Notes under the pieces: model-generated
The model's input: only the letters and a program-made list of their open reading frames with translations
Databases searched by the model: none
What the model was told of the DNA's origin: nothing
From: Alistipes sp.
GTDB taxonomy: Bacteria; Bacteroidota; Bacteroidia; Bacteroidales; Rikenellaceae
Reading direction: 5' to 3'
Length of the DNA stretch: 64,000 nt
Assembly: GCA_022767745.1 (NCBI GenBank)
Contig: JALENN010000010.1
Location: 248,001 to 312,000 of the forward strand
Shown: piece after piece, positions 55,551-62,817 of the stretch
Layout of the letters: each line of letters begins with the position of its first letter
Numbering within the stretch: position 1 is the first letter of the stretch
Program-made: the position numbers and the translations under genes

Positions 55551-56222
55551 TTACCGCCGGTAGGTCTTTACCGATATTACGCCGCCCGCACCGCGCAGAC
55601 CGTACATCGAACCGTCCTTAAGCACCGACACCGACTCCACATCGTTGATATTGACATGTTCCAAAGACATGGTCTCCACACCGTCGACCAGATACAGCGG
55701 CCGCGTTGTGCCTCCGGCCGACGCTATGCCGCGTATCGACAGTTCGCCGTTCACGCGCACAAGGCCGGCCACGCGTCCCAGAAGCGCCGACTCGAGATCC
55801 TGCTGTCCCGAACGCCGCAACATCTCTCCCGTAATCATGTCGGAACTGTAGTTGTACTCGCGCCGCTTGACAAACGCAAATCCGAGCGATATCAGCTCCT
55901 CCGACTCCTCAGCCTCGGCTATGCCCTCATCCGACAGCACGACATGTATGCTCCGCCGTCCTTCGAGCGGCACCTCCCACTCCTCGCCGCGGTGTGACAG
56001 TATGAGCACCGCATCCGCCGGCACATCGACCAGCCCGAAGCGGCCTTGACGGTCCGTCGACGTCCGTTTGTCGCCACCCCTGACCTGCACCGACACACGA
56101 GCCACACCCTTGCCCGCGGGTGTCTCAACCAAACCGTTAAAGGGCACCTCGCCGCCCGTCTGCCCCAACAGCGGCAGATATCCCAGCATAACCGCCGCCA
56201 GCAACATTATCAACCGTTTCAT
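55551..56222 (-). CDS. Plug-only protein: carboxypeptidase-regulatory-like domain plus TonB-receptor plug, no barrel
   Basis: The 223-residue exported protein has a signal peptide ending LPLLGQ, a CarboxypepD_reg-like beta domain at about 28-105 (GLVETPAGKGVARVSVQVRG) and a plug domain with ALLGRVAGLVRVNGELSIRG, LYLVDGVETMS and VESVSVLKDGSMYGLRGAGG. These are the N-terminal parts of a SusC-type receptor, yet the gene ends right after GVISVKTYRR where the barrel would begin. No barrel sequence or frameshifted continuation follows. It may be a free periplasmic plug with a binding role or a trimmed receptor gene. It lies between dnaK and an 81-residue protein. Confidence 0.85.
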   Translation of the reverse strand: MKRLIMLLAAVMLGYLPLLGQTGGEVPFNGLVETPAGKGVARVSVQVRGGDKRTSTDRQGRFGLVDVPADAVLILSHRGEEWEVPLEGRRSIHVVLSDEGIAEAEESEELISLGFAFVKRREYNYSSDMITGEMLRRSGQQDLESALLGRVAGLVRVNGELSIRGIASAGGTTRPLYLVDGVETMSLEHVNINDVESVSVLKDGSMYGLRGAGGVISVKTYRR

Positions 56223-56370
56223 AGCTCCACATTCCTTTAAGTTATCTGCCCCTCCGTAATCCGGCACGCAACGGATTTTCATCCTGCCGCGCCACACCCA
56301 CGTATATAACCGACAAGGCCCGAATCGAACTTACGCTCGACCCGGGCCCGTCATGTTTTAACACCGAATG

Positions 56371-56616
56371 CTATTTTGGTTCGTTCAGGATACGCATCGC
56401 AGCATCGAGTATCGACGTATCATCCAAAGTGACGACGCCGCCGTCGGGCCCCTGCTCGATATGTATGCCGACGCCACTCTTGGCATCGAAATGCTTGCCT
56501 CCGAAATAGTTTCGTACGGCCTCCACATCTATACCTAATTCATCCGCGATACGCTGCGAGCTGCCGCTGGGCAACTTATCCTTGATTCGGCGCAGTTCAT
56601 TGAACGTAATAATCAT
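56371..56616 (-). CDS. Conserved 81-residue protein with helix-turn-helix-like start
   Basis: The protein starts MIITFNELRRIKDKLPSGSSQRIADELGIDVEAVRNYFGG, which reads as a small helix-turn-helix of the kind that recognises DNA (QRIADELGIDVEAVRNYFG). A beta-hairpin tail, VVTLDDTSILDAAMRIL, follows. From memory, such small proteins are common in Bacteroidales and annotated as hypothetical DNA-binding proteins. It is a single gene between the plug-only gene and the FKBP-like lipoprotein. Its target is unknown. Confidence 0.75.
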   Translation of the reverse strand: MIITFNELRRIKDKLPSGSSQRIADELGIDVEAVRNYFGGKHFDAKSGVGIHIEQGPDGGVVTLDDTSILDAAMRILNEPK

Positions 56617-56714
56617 AACGATCTTATTTTAGGTTTAAGTAAATGTCAGGTTTATTTACAAGATAAAGTTACGAATATTTTTTCTTTTTGCAAAATTTCC
56701 GTTAAAAAAACGTG

Positions 56715-56750
56715 AAAAAGGGAACTTCCCGAACAGGAAAATTCCCTTTT
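56715..56750 (-). terminator. Terminator after the Tyr/Asn-tract lipoprotein gene
   Basis: AAAAAGGGAA at 56715-56724 pairs with TTCCCTTTT at 56742-56750 around a partly paired centre; on the minus strand T residues follow. It lies 39 bp past the stop codon of the lipoprotein gene. Confidence 0.78.
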
Positions 56751-56788
56751 GTCAGATTTTGTGTTATTTAGACCCGTGAGGCCTGAAT

Positions 56789-58378
56789 CTACTCCTCGTC
56801 TTCGCGCTCCTCTACGTATATCTGCCACAGCAGGGGCGTATAGGGAAGCACCTCCGACACGGTGATGATCTCCGACTCCTCGGTCGATGAGTTACCGTAG
56901 TTGTTGTAGTAGTAACTGTTGTAGTAGTTGTTATAGTAATAGTCGTAATAGTAGTTGTTGTAATAGTTGTTGTAGTAGCTGTTGCCGTAGTAGCTGTTAT
57001 AGTAGTTGTAATAGTTGTAGTAGTCGTAATAGTAGTTGTAGTAGTTCGAACCGTTCGATGACGAAGTCGTGGTACCCGTCACGCCCGTTGCACCGTAGGC
57101 GTTCGACGATACGGTCAATATCGCGTTCCACGCGCCGAGCTTCAACTGCGGCATACCGTACTTCCACGCGTCGACCGTATTGTTGGTCGAGCTCGAACTG
57201 TCGCTTGCATCGGTATCAAACTCATAGGCTTCGCCTTCCTCTTCGTCCTCATCGATCTCCTCCTCGGGATATACGATCTTCTTTATCTCGGGGATATTCG
57301 TATCCACCACGAAACCGTCCAACAGACGCGCAACATACCACACCTTGGCCACATCGGTCGAATCCATCGGCTCGGCATCGGCCGGGTCGAGACCGTCGCC
57401 GAAACGCTCCAGCAGCGCATCGTCGATCTCCTTGTTGATCTCGGCCATGCTCTTCGTGCCGTAGAGTTTTCCGCGGGCATACTCGGTCTGTCCGGCATAC
57501 ATCATCGTATCGCTGCGCAGGCAGTTGAAGTCGAGCCCCTTCTTGGGCGTATACTTGTAGTTGATATAGAGTCCCGCGATAGAGTCCACGGCCAGATGCC
57601 ACAGATCGTCATATACGACCTCCTCCTCGCCGTCATCCGTACCCTCGTCGGCACGCGATACGTTGCGCATATATGAGCGGCGCAGTCTGGCCTTCTCCTC
57701 GTCGTCATCCTCCTCGGGCGCAAGGCCGCCGTTCAGCGTGGCGAACGACTTTACCCACTGGTCCTCGTATGCCACGGGGTTGTTCACATGGCCCCAGACC
57801 TCGACATCGACTATCATCGGACGGTTGGCGTCGAGTTTGTACTGGCCCTCGTAGCCGCCGTCGCCGCCCATGCCCTGCGGGCCTGCGGCAATCGACGAGG
57901 GCAGGTACAGACGCATCTTGGTACCGTAGCGCACCGTATACTCCTCGTCGCCTATCTTGAGCTTGTTGCGCAGCGCCATGTAGGTTCCCTCGAGCATCGA
58001 GGTGTTGTCCTTACCGCAGAAGAGGAAGAACGGCACATAGTGCGTATATTCCGTATATGCGTTCTGCATGCGGGCCTGGTCGGCATCACGCGTGAGACAG
58101 ACGTTTCCCGACAGGTCGCGGCACGTCACATCGAACCACAGCCATGCATTGTCGTCGCTCACGGGAAGGCTGTCGGCCACGCCGCGGTCGAGCAGTTCGA
58201 CATAGTACCCGCCATCCTCCTGATAGTTCTCCAGCAGTTCGGGATGGTGCTGCTCGATCCATGCCTGCAGGGCTATACGCTCCACTTCGTTGAACTCCAT
58301 CTCGCTCGACTCGACACAAGATGTCATGGCCATCGCGCAGGCAACGGCTACACAGATTAAACGGTTTACAAATTTCAT
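56789..58378 (-). CDS. FKBP-like lipoprotein interrupted by a long insertion ending in a Tyr/Asn-rich tract
   Basis: The 529-residue product has a lipoprotein signal peptide ending MAMTSC. Residues 20-185 look like a diverged FKBP prolyl isomerase: LRNKLKIGDEEYTVRYGTKM and RLYLPSSIAAGPQGMGG resemble the FKBP segment around its usual L-x-I-P-S-x-L-A-Y-G block. The last 30 residues (VSEVLPYTPLLWQIYVEE) resemble the final FKBP strand. Between them are about 310 inserted residues with an acidic stretch near 385-395 and, at 444-497, a 54-residue tract made of 29 Tyr and 16 Asn. It follows a normal FKBP lipoprotein gene by 71 bp on the same strand. The isomerase residues may be lost; function is unknown. 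Confidence 0.75.
   Translation of the reverse strand: MKFVNRLICVAVACAMAMTSCVESSEMEFNEVERIALQAWIEQHHPELLENYQEDGGYYVELLDRGVADSLPVSDDNAWLWFDVTCRDLSGNVCLTRDADQARMQNAYTEYTHYVPFFLFCGKDNTSMLEGTYMALRNKLKIGDEEYTVRYGTKMRLYLPSSIAAGPQGMGGDGGYEGQYKLDANRPMIVDVEVWGHVNNPVAYEDQWVKSFATLNGGLAPEEDDDEEKARLRRSYMRNVSRADEGTDDGEEEVVYDDLWHLAVDSIAGLYINYKYTPKKGLDFNCLRSDTMMYAGQTEYARGKLYGTKSMAEINKEIDDALLERFGDGLDPADAEPMDSTDVAKVWYVARLLDGFVVDTNIPEIKKIVYPEEEIDEDEEEGEAYEFDTDASDSSSSTNNTVDAWKYGMPQLKLGAWNAILTVSSNAYGATGVTGTTTSSSNGSNYYNYYYDYYNYYNYYNSYYGNSYYNNYYNNYYYDYYYNNYYNSYYYNNYGNSSTEESEIITVSEVLPYTPLLWQIYVEEREDEE
56888..57049 (-). repeat. Imperfect coding repeat of TAC/TAT and AAC/AAT codons
   Basis: The 162-bp segment encodes 54 residues, of which 29 are Tyr, 16 Asn and the rest Ser, Gly and Asp. 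At DNA level it is an imperfect tandem array of short blocks such as AACTACTAC, the kind that gains and loses units by slippage. Confidence 0.85.
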
Positions 58379-58449
58379 ATGTTAATCTATACTCTTATTA
58401 TCGTTTCACTACCCCGCCGCCACGGCCCGACACCGCCCGACGGAGCACA

Positions 58450-59067
58450 TCACTTCTTCTCCACCTTGTTCACGGTATACACCCACAGCACCGACGACTC
58501 GACGGGCACGATGCCCACCTGGTCGCTGCCGTAAGCCGCATCGAAGGTCATGTAGGCCTCTACCTGGTCGCCTTCCCTGCATCCCAATAACGACAGTTCG
58601 AGGCCTTTTATTATATCCGTCTGCCCCAAATTCACCGTCAGCGGGTCGCTGTTCCAGTGCTCGGCATTGAGCCCCTCCTCGACCAGAGCCGCGATGACTG
58701 TGGCGTCGTTGGTCATATAGACCGACGTGGTGCGCGGCACGCTGCCCGTGAAGATATATGCCGTATAGGTAAGCTGCACCTGGTCGCCCATCTCCACCAC
58801 GGCGCGGTTCTCGCGGCCGTCGTCGTAGTATGTCGAGATGTAGCGGTATACCTGCTGGTCGAGCAACTCGTAGAATGCAGGCTCGGGGTCGAGCGATGTC
58901 TCGGCCTCGTCCTCCGACACGAGCTGCGGCACATGCGTCGACGTGAGGTACGACACGATCCTCTGACGCTGAGTCGTCAGGGCGTCGTCGTTGTCCTCGC
59001 AGGCCGCGGTCAGCAGACACGCCGCCAGCGCCGCCACACGCATCATGCAGGCAAATATTCTCTTCAT
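58450..59067 (-). CDS. FKBP-type peptidyl-prolyl isomerase lipoprotein
   Basis: The 205-residue protein has a lipoprotein signal peptide (MKRIFACMMRVAALAACLLT, lipobox TAAC) and an FKBP domain in the second half: VQLTYTAYIFTGSVPRTTS near 94-112 and DIIKGLELSLLGCREGDQVE near 152-171, followed by a Phe/Ala-Tyr-Gly block (FDAAYGSDQVG) and a last strand (SVLWVYTVNKVEKK). FKBP enzymes speed prolyl turns in periplasmic proteins. A consensus promoter lies directly upstream, leaving a leader of only about ten bases. It precedes the Tyr/Asn-tract FKBP-like gene and probably shares its transcript. Confidence 0.88.
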   Translation of the reverse strand: MKRIFACMMRVAALAACLLTAACEDNDDALTTQRQRIVSYLTSTHVPQLVSEDEAETSLDPEPAFYELLDQQVYRYISTYYDDGRENRAVVEMGDQVQLTYTAYIFTGSVPRTTSVYMTNDATVIAALVEEGLNAEHWNSDPLTVNLGQTDIIKGLELSLLGCREGDQVEAYMTFDAAYGSDQVGIVPVESSVLWVYTVNKVEKK

Positions 59068-59082
59068 AGCAAACAATTCGTG

Positions 59083-59113
59083 CAAAAATATGAAAAATAA
59101 TCGACTCGGACAA
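59083..59113 (-). promoter_or_regulatory. Promoter of the FKBP gene pair
   Basis: On the minus strand TTG (59113-59111) and TATTTTTG (59090-59083) are separated by 20 bp. The start codon at 59067 is so close that the leader should be only about ten bases. Confidence 0.65.
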
Positions 59114-59156
59114 CCGCCGGCGGCAATATGTTGCCGCGACATCGCCCTCCACAGCG

Positions 59157-59744
59157 TCACATGCGCCGCAGAGCCTGCCGCACGGCCTCCTCGACTGCAA
59201 TCGAGGGCGACTCCTTGAGTATGGCCTTGAGAGCCTTGTCCGAGGCTGCGCGCTGGAATCCGAGCATCGTCAGCGCAGCCATGGCCTCGTCGTAAATGCC
59301 GCCGTCGGCCACGGGCGCCGTCTCCACGGCAGATGCAGCCCCCATCAGGGCGATCTTGCCGCTGAGCTCCACGATAATCTTCTGCGCCGTCTTCAGGCCC
59401 AGGCCCTTGACATTCTTCAGCAGCACGGCATTCTCCGTGGCGATGATGTTGCGCAACTCCGAGGGCGAATATGTCGAGAGGATCGTGCGCGCCGTATTGC
59501 CACCCACGCCCGACACGCTTATGAGACTGCGGAAGAGCTCGCGCTCCTCCTTCGTGGCGAATCCGTAGAGAGTCTGCGCATCCTCGCGCACGGCAAAGTG
59601 GACATAGAGCCGTACGTTATCGGCATGCTCCACGGCCGAGAATGTCTGCAGCGAGATATTGATATAGTATCCGATGCCGGCGGCCTCCACCACGGCGTAC
59701 GTGGGGGCGAGTTCCGCCACTTTTCCGGAAATATATTCGTACAT
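59157..59744 (-). CDS. ruvA: Holliday junction branch migration protein RuvA
   Basis: RuvA binds Holliday junctions and guides the RuvB motor. The 195-residue protein has the N-terminal OB fold (MYEYISGKVAELAPTYAVVE), the two helix-hairpin-helix motifs (RSLISVSGVGGNTARTILST near 69-88 and LLKNVKGLGLKTAQKIIVEL near 107-126), a flexible linker and the C-terminal UBA-like domain that contacts RuvB. RuvB and RuvC are not in the window. Its -7 element is in the divergent region shared with the Skp-like gene. Confidence 0.97.
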   Translation of the reverse strand: MYEYISGKVAELAPTYAVVEAAGIGYYINISLQTFSAVEHADNVRLYVHFAVREDAQTLYGFATKEERELFRSLISVSGVGGNTARTILSTYSPSELRNIIATENAVLLKNVKGLGLKTAQKIIVELSGKIALMGAASAVETAPVADGGIYDEAMAALTMLGFQRAASDKALKAILKESPSIAVEEAVRQALRRM

Positions 59745-59769
59745 AGGTTAAATTTAACTTGGAACGTTA

Positions 59770-59777
59770 CAAAAATA
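59770..59777 (-). promoter_or_regulatory. -7 promoter element for ruvA
   Basis: On the minus strand it reads TATTTTTG and lies 25 bp before the start codon. It is 12 bp away from the opposite-strand -7 element of the Skp-like gene, so the two promoters overlap. Confidence 0.5.
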
Positions 59778-59789
59778 AATATTTTTTTC

Positions 59790-59797
59790 TACCTTTG
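59790..59797 (+). promoter_or_regulatory. -7 promoter element for the Skp-like gene
   Basis: TACCTTTG matches TAnnTTTG and lies 51 bp before the start. No TTTG at the -33 distance. Confidence 0.55.
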
Positions 59798-59848
59798 TGA
59801 ATTATAGGTAATTTTTATCTCAAAAACTAAAAAAGGAACAGAGATACC

Positions 59849-60445
59849 ATGAAAAAAGTTTTTTGGACACTGCTCGTCGCCGTGCTGCCGCTCGTATCGT
59901 GCGACAACAAGACGACTGCGCCTGCGACCGAGACATCTGAGGTTGCGACCGAAACCATCACCGGAGGCGACATCGCATTCGTAAGAGTCGACTACGTACT
60001 TGCACAGAGCCAGATCTACCAGACCGAGGGCGTCGCTCTCAAGGACAAGACCGAGAAGGCACAGAACGCCTGGGCTCAGAAAGAGAAGAATCTCCAGTAC
60101 GAGGCTACCCAGCTTCAGGAGAAGTACCAGAAGGGACTCATAACCACCGCCGACGCACAGAAGCAGCAGCAGAGCATCGAGAAGAAGATCGCCAATTACC
60201 AGAACAACGCACAGAAGGAGGCTCAGACCCTCGACGAGGAGAACTACGTCTTCTCTAACCGCACGCAGGACCTTATCATGCGCGCCATCAAGGAGGTCAA
60301 CGCCGACAAGAAATACAAGCTCATCGTCAACGCCACGGCCCTGCTTGACGCAGCCGACGCACTCGATATCACCGAGACCGTCCTGGCCAAGGTAGACGAG
60401 CTCTATGCCGCCGAGAAGAACTCATCGGAGAAGAGCGACAAGTAA
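59849..60445 (+). CDS. OmpH/Skp-like periplasmic chaperone, lipoprotein form
   Basis: The 198-residue protein has a lipoprotein signal peptide (MKKVFWTLLVAVLPLVSC), an OmpH-type N-terminal strand (IAFVRVDYVLAQSQIYQ near 43-59), and a long coiled-coil from about 65 to 140 formed of Lys/Glu/Gln-rich heptads (QKEKNLQYEATQLQEKYQKG). It closes with DKKYKLIVNATALLDAADALDITE, the usual Skp end. Skp-type proteins hold unfolded outer-membrane proteins; lipid anchoring is unusual for E. coli Skp but seen in Bacteroidota. It ends at a strong terminator. Confidence 0.9.
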   Translation: MKKVFWTLLVAVLPLVSCDNKTTAPATETSEVATETITGGDIAFVRVDYVLAQSQIYQTEGVALKDKTEKAQNAWAQKEKNLQYEATQLQEKYQKGLITTADAQKQQQSIEKKIANYQNNAQKEAQTLDEENYVFSNRTQDLIMRAIKEVNADKKYKLIVNATALLDAADALDITETVLAKVDELYAAEKNSSEKSDK

Positions 60446-60521
60446 TGCGCACCCCGCCCGCGCCTGCGAGCCCCGCTGACACAACGGCCGACGCCGCATG
60501 AGGGGGTGACGAAAAAATACG

Positions 60522-60554
60522 ACGCAGACATATCCATATGTCTGCGTTTTTTTT
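60522..60554 (+). terminator. Intrinsic terminator of the Skp-like gene, abutting the cdaA promoter
   Basis: ACGCAGACATAT at 60522-60533 and ATATGTCTGCGT at 60536-60547 form a perfect 12-bp stem with a two-base spacer, followed by a T run. The T run merges into the -7 element of the next gene. Confidence 0.93.
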
Positions 60555-60561
60555 ACCTTTG
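60554..60561 (+). promoter_or_regulatory. -7 promoter element for cdaA
   Basis: TACCTTTG matches TAnnTTTG and starts at the last T of the preceding terminator. The start codon at 60582 lies 20 bp downstream. Confidence 0.55.
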
Positions 60562-60581
60562 TCACACCAAACCGATCGATC

Positions 60582-61436
60582 ATGGATTTCATACCGTTTA
60601 CATTCATAGATTTCATCGACATATTCTTCGTTGCGCTCATCATGTTCGGCCTCTACCGCATGACGCGCGGCACCAATGCCCCCTACATATTCTCGGGCAT
60701 CATCATCATATACATCGTGTGGGTGGTGGTACGCGCCCTTAACATGGAGCTGCTGTCATCCATACTGGGACAGATCGTCAGCGTCGGCGTGCTGGCCATA
60801 ATCATAGTCTTCCAACCCGAGCTGCGCAGCTTCCTGCAGATGATAGGCATGCGGCGCAAGGGCTTCAACTTCATAAACCGCATATTCAACGCCCACGATA
60901 TTACGGGCCCGAACCTCACGCCCATCGTATCGGCCTGCACCGATATGTCGGAGAGCAAGACCGGCGCACTTATCGTGCTGGCACAGGAGAGCGACCTGCG
61001 CGACATCATCGACGGAGGCATACACCTCGACGCACAGCTCTCGCAGCCGCTGCTGGAGAACATCTTCTTCAAGAATGCACCCCTGCATGACGGTGCCGCC
61101 GTCGTAATGAACAACCGTGTCGTGGCCGCCAAGTGCATACTCCCCGTGACGCAATCTAACGTGCCAAAATCATACGGCACGCGACACCGCGCTGCCATAG
61201 GCATAACCGAGACATCGGATGCCATAGTGGTCGTTGTATCGGAGGAGACGGGCGGCATATCGGTAGCCTTCGGCGGCAAAATCGAGCGCAACATCGCCCC
61301 GCACAACCTCGCGCAGGCCATATCGCGCCACTTCGTCAACAACGACAACGAAAAGGAGCGCCGTCACCGTCGCCAGCCAGCCTCACACGAGGCAAACCCG
61401 ACCAACGAGGCTCACGGAAACGCCGAGAACAAGTAA
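60582..61436 (+). CDS. cdaA: Diadenylate cyclase CdaA
   Basis: CdaA makes the second messenger c-di-AMP from two ATP. The 284-residue protein has three N-terminal membrane helices (about 7-70), and a DAC domain with the catalytic DGA motif in NAPLHDGAAVVM near 166-177 and the RHR motif in YGTRHRAAIGI near 199-209. The C-terminal tail is charged and low-complexity. In many Bacteroidota cdaA lies beside folP; here folP is 14 kb away. No CdaR-type gene follows, although a short YbbR-like protein is encoded near 48 kb. Confidence 0.97.
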   Translation: MDFIPFTFIDFIDIFFVALIMFGLYRMTRGTNAPYIFSGIIIIYIVWVVVRALNMELLSSILGQIVSVGVLAIIIVFQPELRSFLQMIGMRRKGFNFINRIFNAHDITGPNLTPIVSACTDMSESKTGALIVLAQESDLRDIIDGGIHLDAQLSQPLLENIFFKNAPLHDGAAVVMNNRVVAAKCILPVTQSNVPKSYGTRHRAAIGITETSDAIVVVVSEETGGISVAFGGKIERNIAPHNLAQAISRHFVNNDNEKERRHRRQPASHEANPTNEAHGNAENK

Positions 61437-61480
61437 TCCCAAGTGAGGCCCCATGCAGGCCATGTTTTAACCACAGGCGA

Positions 61481-61515
61481 CCCGCACAGCGTGATACTGT
61501 GCGGGCCGCATTTTT
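61481..61515 (+). terminator. Intrinsic terminator after cdaA
   Basis: CCCGCACAG at 61481-61489 pairs with CTGTGCGGG at 61497-61505, followed by CCGC and a run of five T residues. Confidence 0.85.
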
Positions 61516-61687
61516 ATATAACTACCAGCCACTGTTTCGTCTCCCCATCACGGCAAAGTGCATGGCACCACTGGCATTAACCCTACTTGTACGCAAGATG
61601 GTTCATTTCGCAGATCTCTTCTAATATTAACACGCAGCAACAGCACCCATTATATCCACTATGCATTGCGCGCAGGTAACAACACCA

Positions 61688-61719
61688 CACAAAAAACGGA
61701 GAGCTCATGCTCTCCGTTT
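61688..61719 (-). terminator. Intrinsic terminator of the secG transcript
   Basis: AAACGGAGAGC at 61694-61704 pairs with GCTCTCCGTTT at 61709-61719 around a four-base loop. On the minus strand a T run follows. It lies about 145 bases past the secG stop codon. Confidence 0.88.
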
Positions 61720-61864
61720 CACTCTAAACTGCTACGACTAACATCCGCCGGGCCAGTCGCCAATCCTTGCAGGACTTCTTCTTCCTCGGGTCTCCCTTTC
61801 GGGCGACCTTGACTCCGGTCCTGCCCGCCCCTCACCCAAGCGGCGTCGCTATATAAACTGTCGG
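61720..61864 (-). ncRNA. Candidate structured RNA or 3' UTR downstream of secG
   Basis: On the minus strand GCAGGAC and GTCCTGC (7 bp) enclose GGTC-G-CCC-GAAA-GGG-A-GACC, a stem with a GNRA-type loop, and CGACT/AGTCG forms a further stem. The segment ends in an intrinsic terminator. It does not match RNase P, tmRNA or SRP RNA motifs known to me, so it may be a 3'-derived small RNA or simply a folded 3' UTR. Confidence 0.35.
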
Positions 61865-62257
61865 CTACTCGGCCTGTGCAGGCTGCTCGGCAGCGGCACC
61901 CTCGGTAGCTGCGGCAGCGTCAGATGCCGGGATCTCGGCATTGGGCATTGCGTTCACCGGAGCCGAGGTGTTGACGTGCTCCATAAGGGCATTGGCGTCA
62001 TTCTGCAGAGCGCTGTTGCTGGTCGAAACCAGATCCTGGTCCATTGCCAGCGTTGCAACAAGGCTCAGCACTACGATCAGTGCAGCAAGCGTCCAGGTAG
62101 TCTTCTCGAGAATGTTGGCCGACTCACGCACACCCATCACCTGATTGGCGGCGCCGAAGTTGGCAGCCATTCCGCTCTTGGGGCTCTGCACCAGGATGGC
62201 CAGAATGAGAATAACACTTGCTATGAGAATCAGTACGATACAAAGAGTGTATAACAT
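61865..62257 (-). CDS. secG: Preprotein translocase subunit SecG
   Basis: The 130-residue inner-membrane protein has two membrane helices (about 3-22 and 55-73) separated by the SecG loop LVQSPKSGMAANFGAANQVMGVRESANILEK, which includes the conserved GAA and GVR blocks. SecG helps the SecYEG channel. The C-terminal 55 residues form an Ala/Glu-rich extension absent from shorter SecG proteins. The gene lies 54 bp downstream of a small conserved gene, lptE and a sigma-54-type regulator gene in the same orientation. Confidence 0.95.
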   Translation of the reverse strand: MLYTLCIVLILIASVILILAILVQSPKSGMAANFGAANQVMGVRESANILEKTTWTLAALIVVLSLVATLAMDQDLVSTSNSALQNDANALMEHVNTSAPVNAMPNAEIPASDAAAATEGAAAEQPAQAE

Positions 62258-62311
62258 AAACCTATAATATTTTTAATTATTTTTTTCGCCTCAAATTTTC
62301 ACTTACGGCAA

Positions 62312-62812
62312 TCATTTTGCCTCCGCCGCGTTGTCCTCTCCGCCCCCGCGGCCGTCCAACTTGGCAATAAGTTCCGCAAAGTAAACACTTTTTTCGGGAT
62401 TTAGCAAACTTAATTTGCGATAAGTTTCCCTGGCCATATCTTTCAGCCCCTGAGCAAGGTAAACCTCGGCCAGCTCCTCGCTCACGAGGTCGTCCTCGGT
62501 GCTGAATTCCGGCTCGGTGCGTATCTCTTCGGCAGGGCCGTCGTCGTCAGCCACAATACGGTAGTTGTCCGACCGCAGGAAACGGTCGATTATATCATCT
62601 GCCGTCACCTCGGTAAGCTTCTCCACGTCAACGCTTTTATTCTCCACATGCGGCATGCGGCACAACTCTGCCGCCGCGGCCGAAACCGCAGCCGTACGTG
62701 ACGCCGCCCCGGCTGCATCGTGCCATCGCTCCGAACGCATGAGCGCCTCGATGTCAGTCTTCTCGATGAGCACCTTGTCCGCTGCGGCCGCCTTGTTTGA
62801 TCTCTTTTCCAT
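62312..62812 (-). CDS. Conserved Bacteroidota protein with C-terminal TPR-like motif
   Basis: The 166-residue cytoplasmic protein has a charged, Ala-rich N-terminal half and a conserved C-terminal part, DIIDRFLRSDNYRIV near 76-90 and SEELAEVYLAQGLKDMARETYRKLSLLNPEKSVYFAELIAKL near 112-153. This last part is one TPR-like helix pair. Similar proteins are found between lptE and secG in other Bacteroidales, from memory. The role is unknown. Its start lies 5 bp after the lptE stop. Confidence 0.75.
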   Translation of the reverse strand: MEKRSNKAAAADKVLIEKTDIEALMRSERWHDAAGAASRTAAVSAAAAELCRMPHVENKSVDVEKLTEVTADDIIDRFLRSDNYRIVADDDGPAEEIRTEPEFSTEDDLVSEELAEVYLAQGLKDMARETYRKLSLLNPEKSVYFAELIAKLDGRGGGEDNAAEAK

Positions 62813-62817
62813 CGTTA

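Larger units (their letters stand above)
61437..61864. other. Gene-free region between convergent cdaA and secG
   Basis: This 428-bp region contains terminators for each gene and, on the minus strand at 61720-61864, a strongly self-complementary segment downstream of secG. The part between 61517 and 61687 shows nothing recognisable. A frame at 61558-61812 is rejected for lack of any protein signal. Confidence 0.5.

Noticed and set aside
61558..61812. 84-codon + strand frame between cdaA and secG
   Set aside because: It runs antisense to the secG terminator and 3' segment and has no protein-like pattern.
61720..61864. RNase P RNA or SRP RNA
   Set aside because: The GC-rich stems looked similar at first, but the universally conserved core segments are missing.
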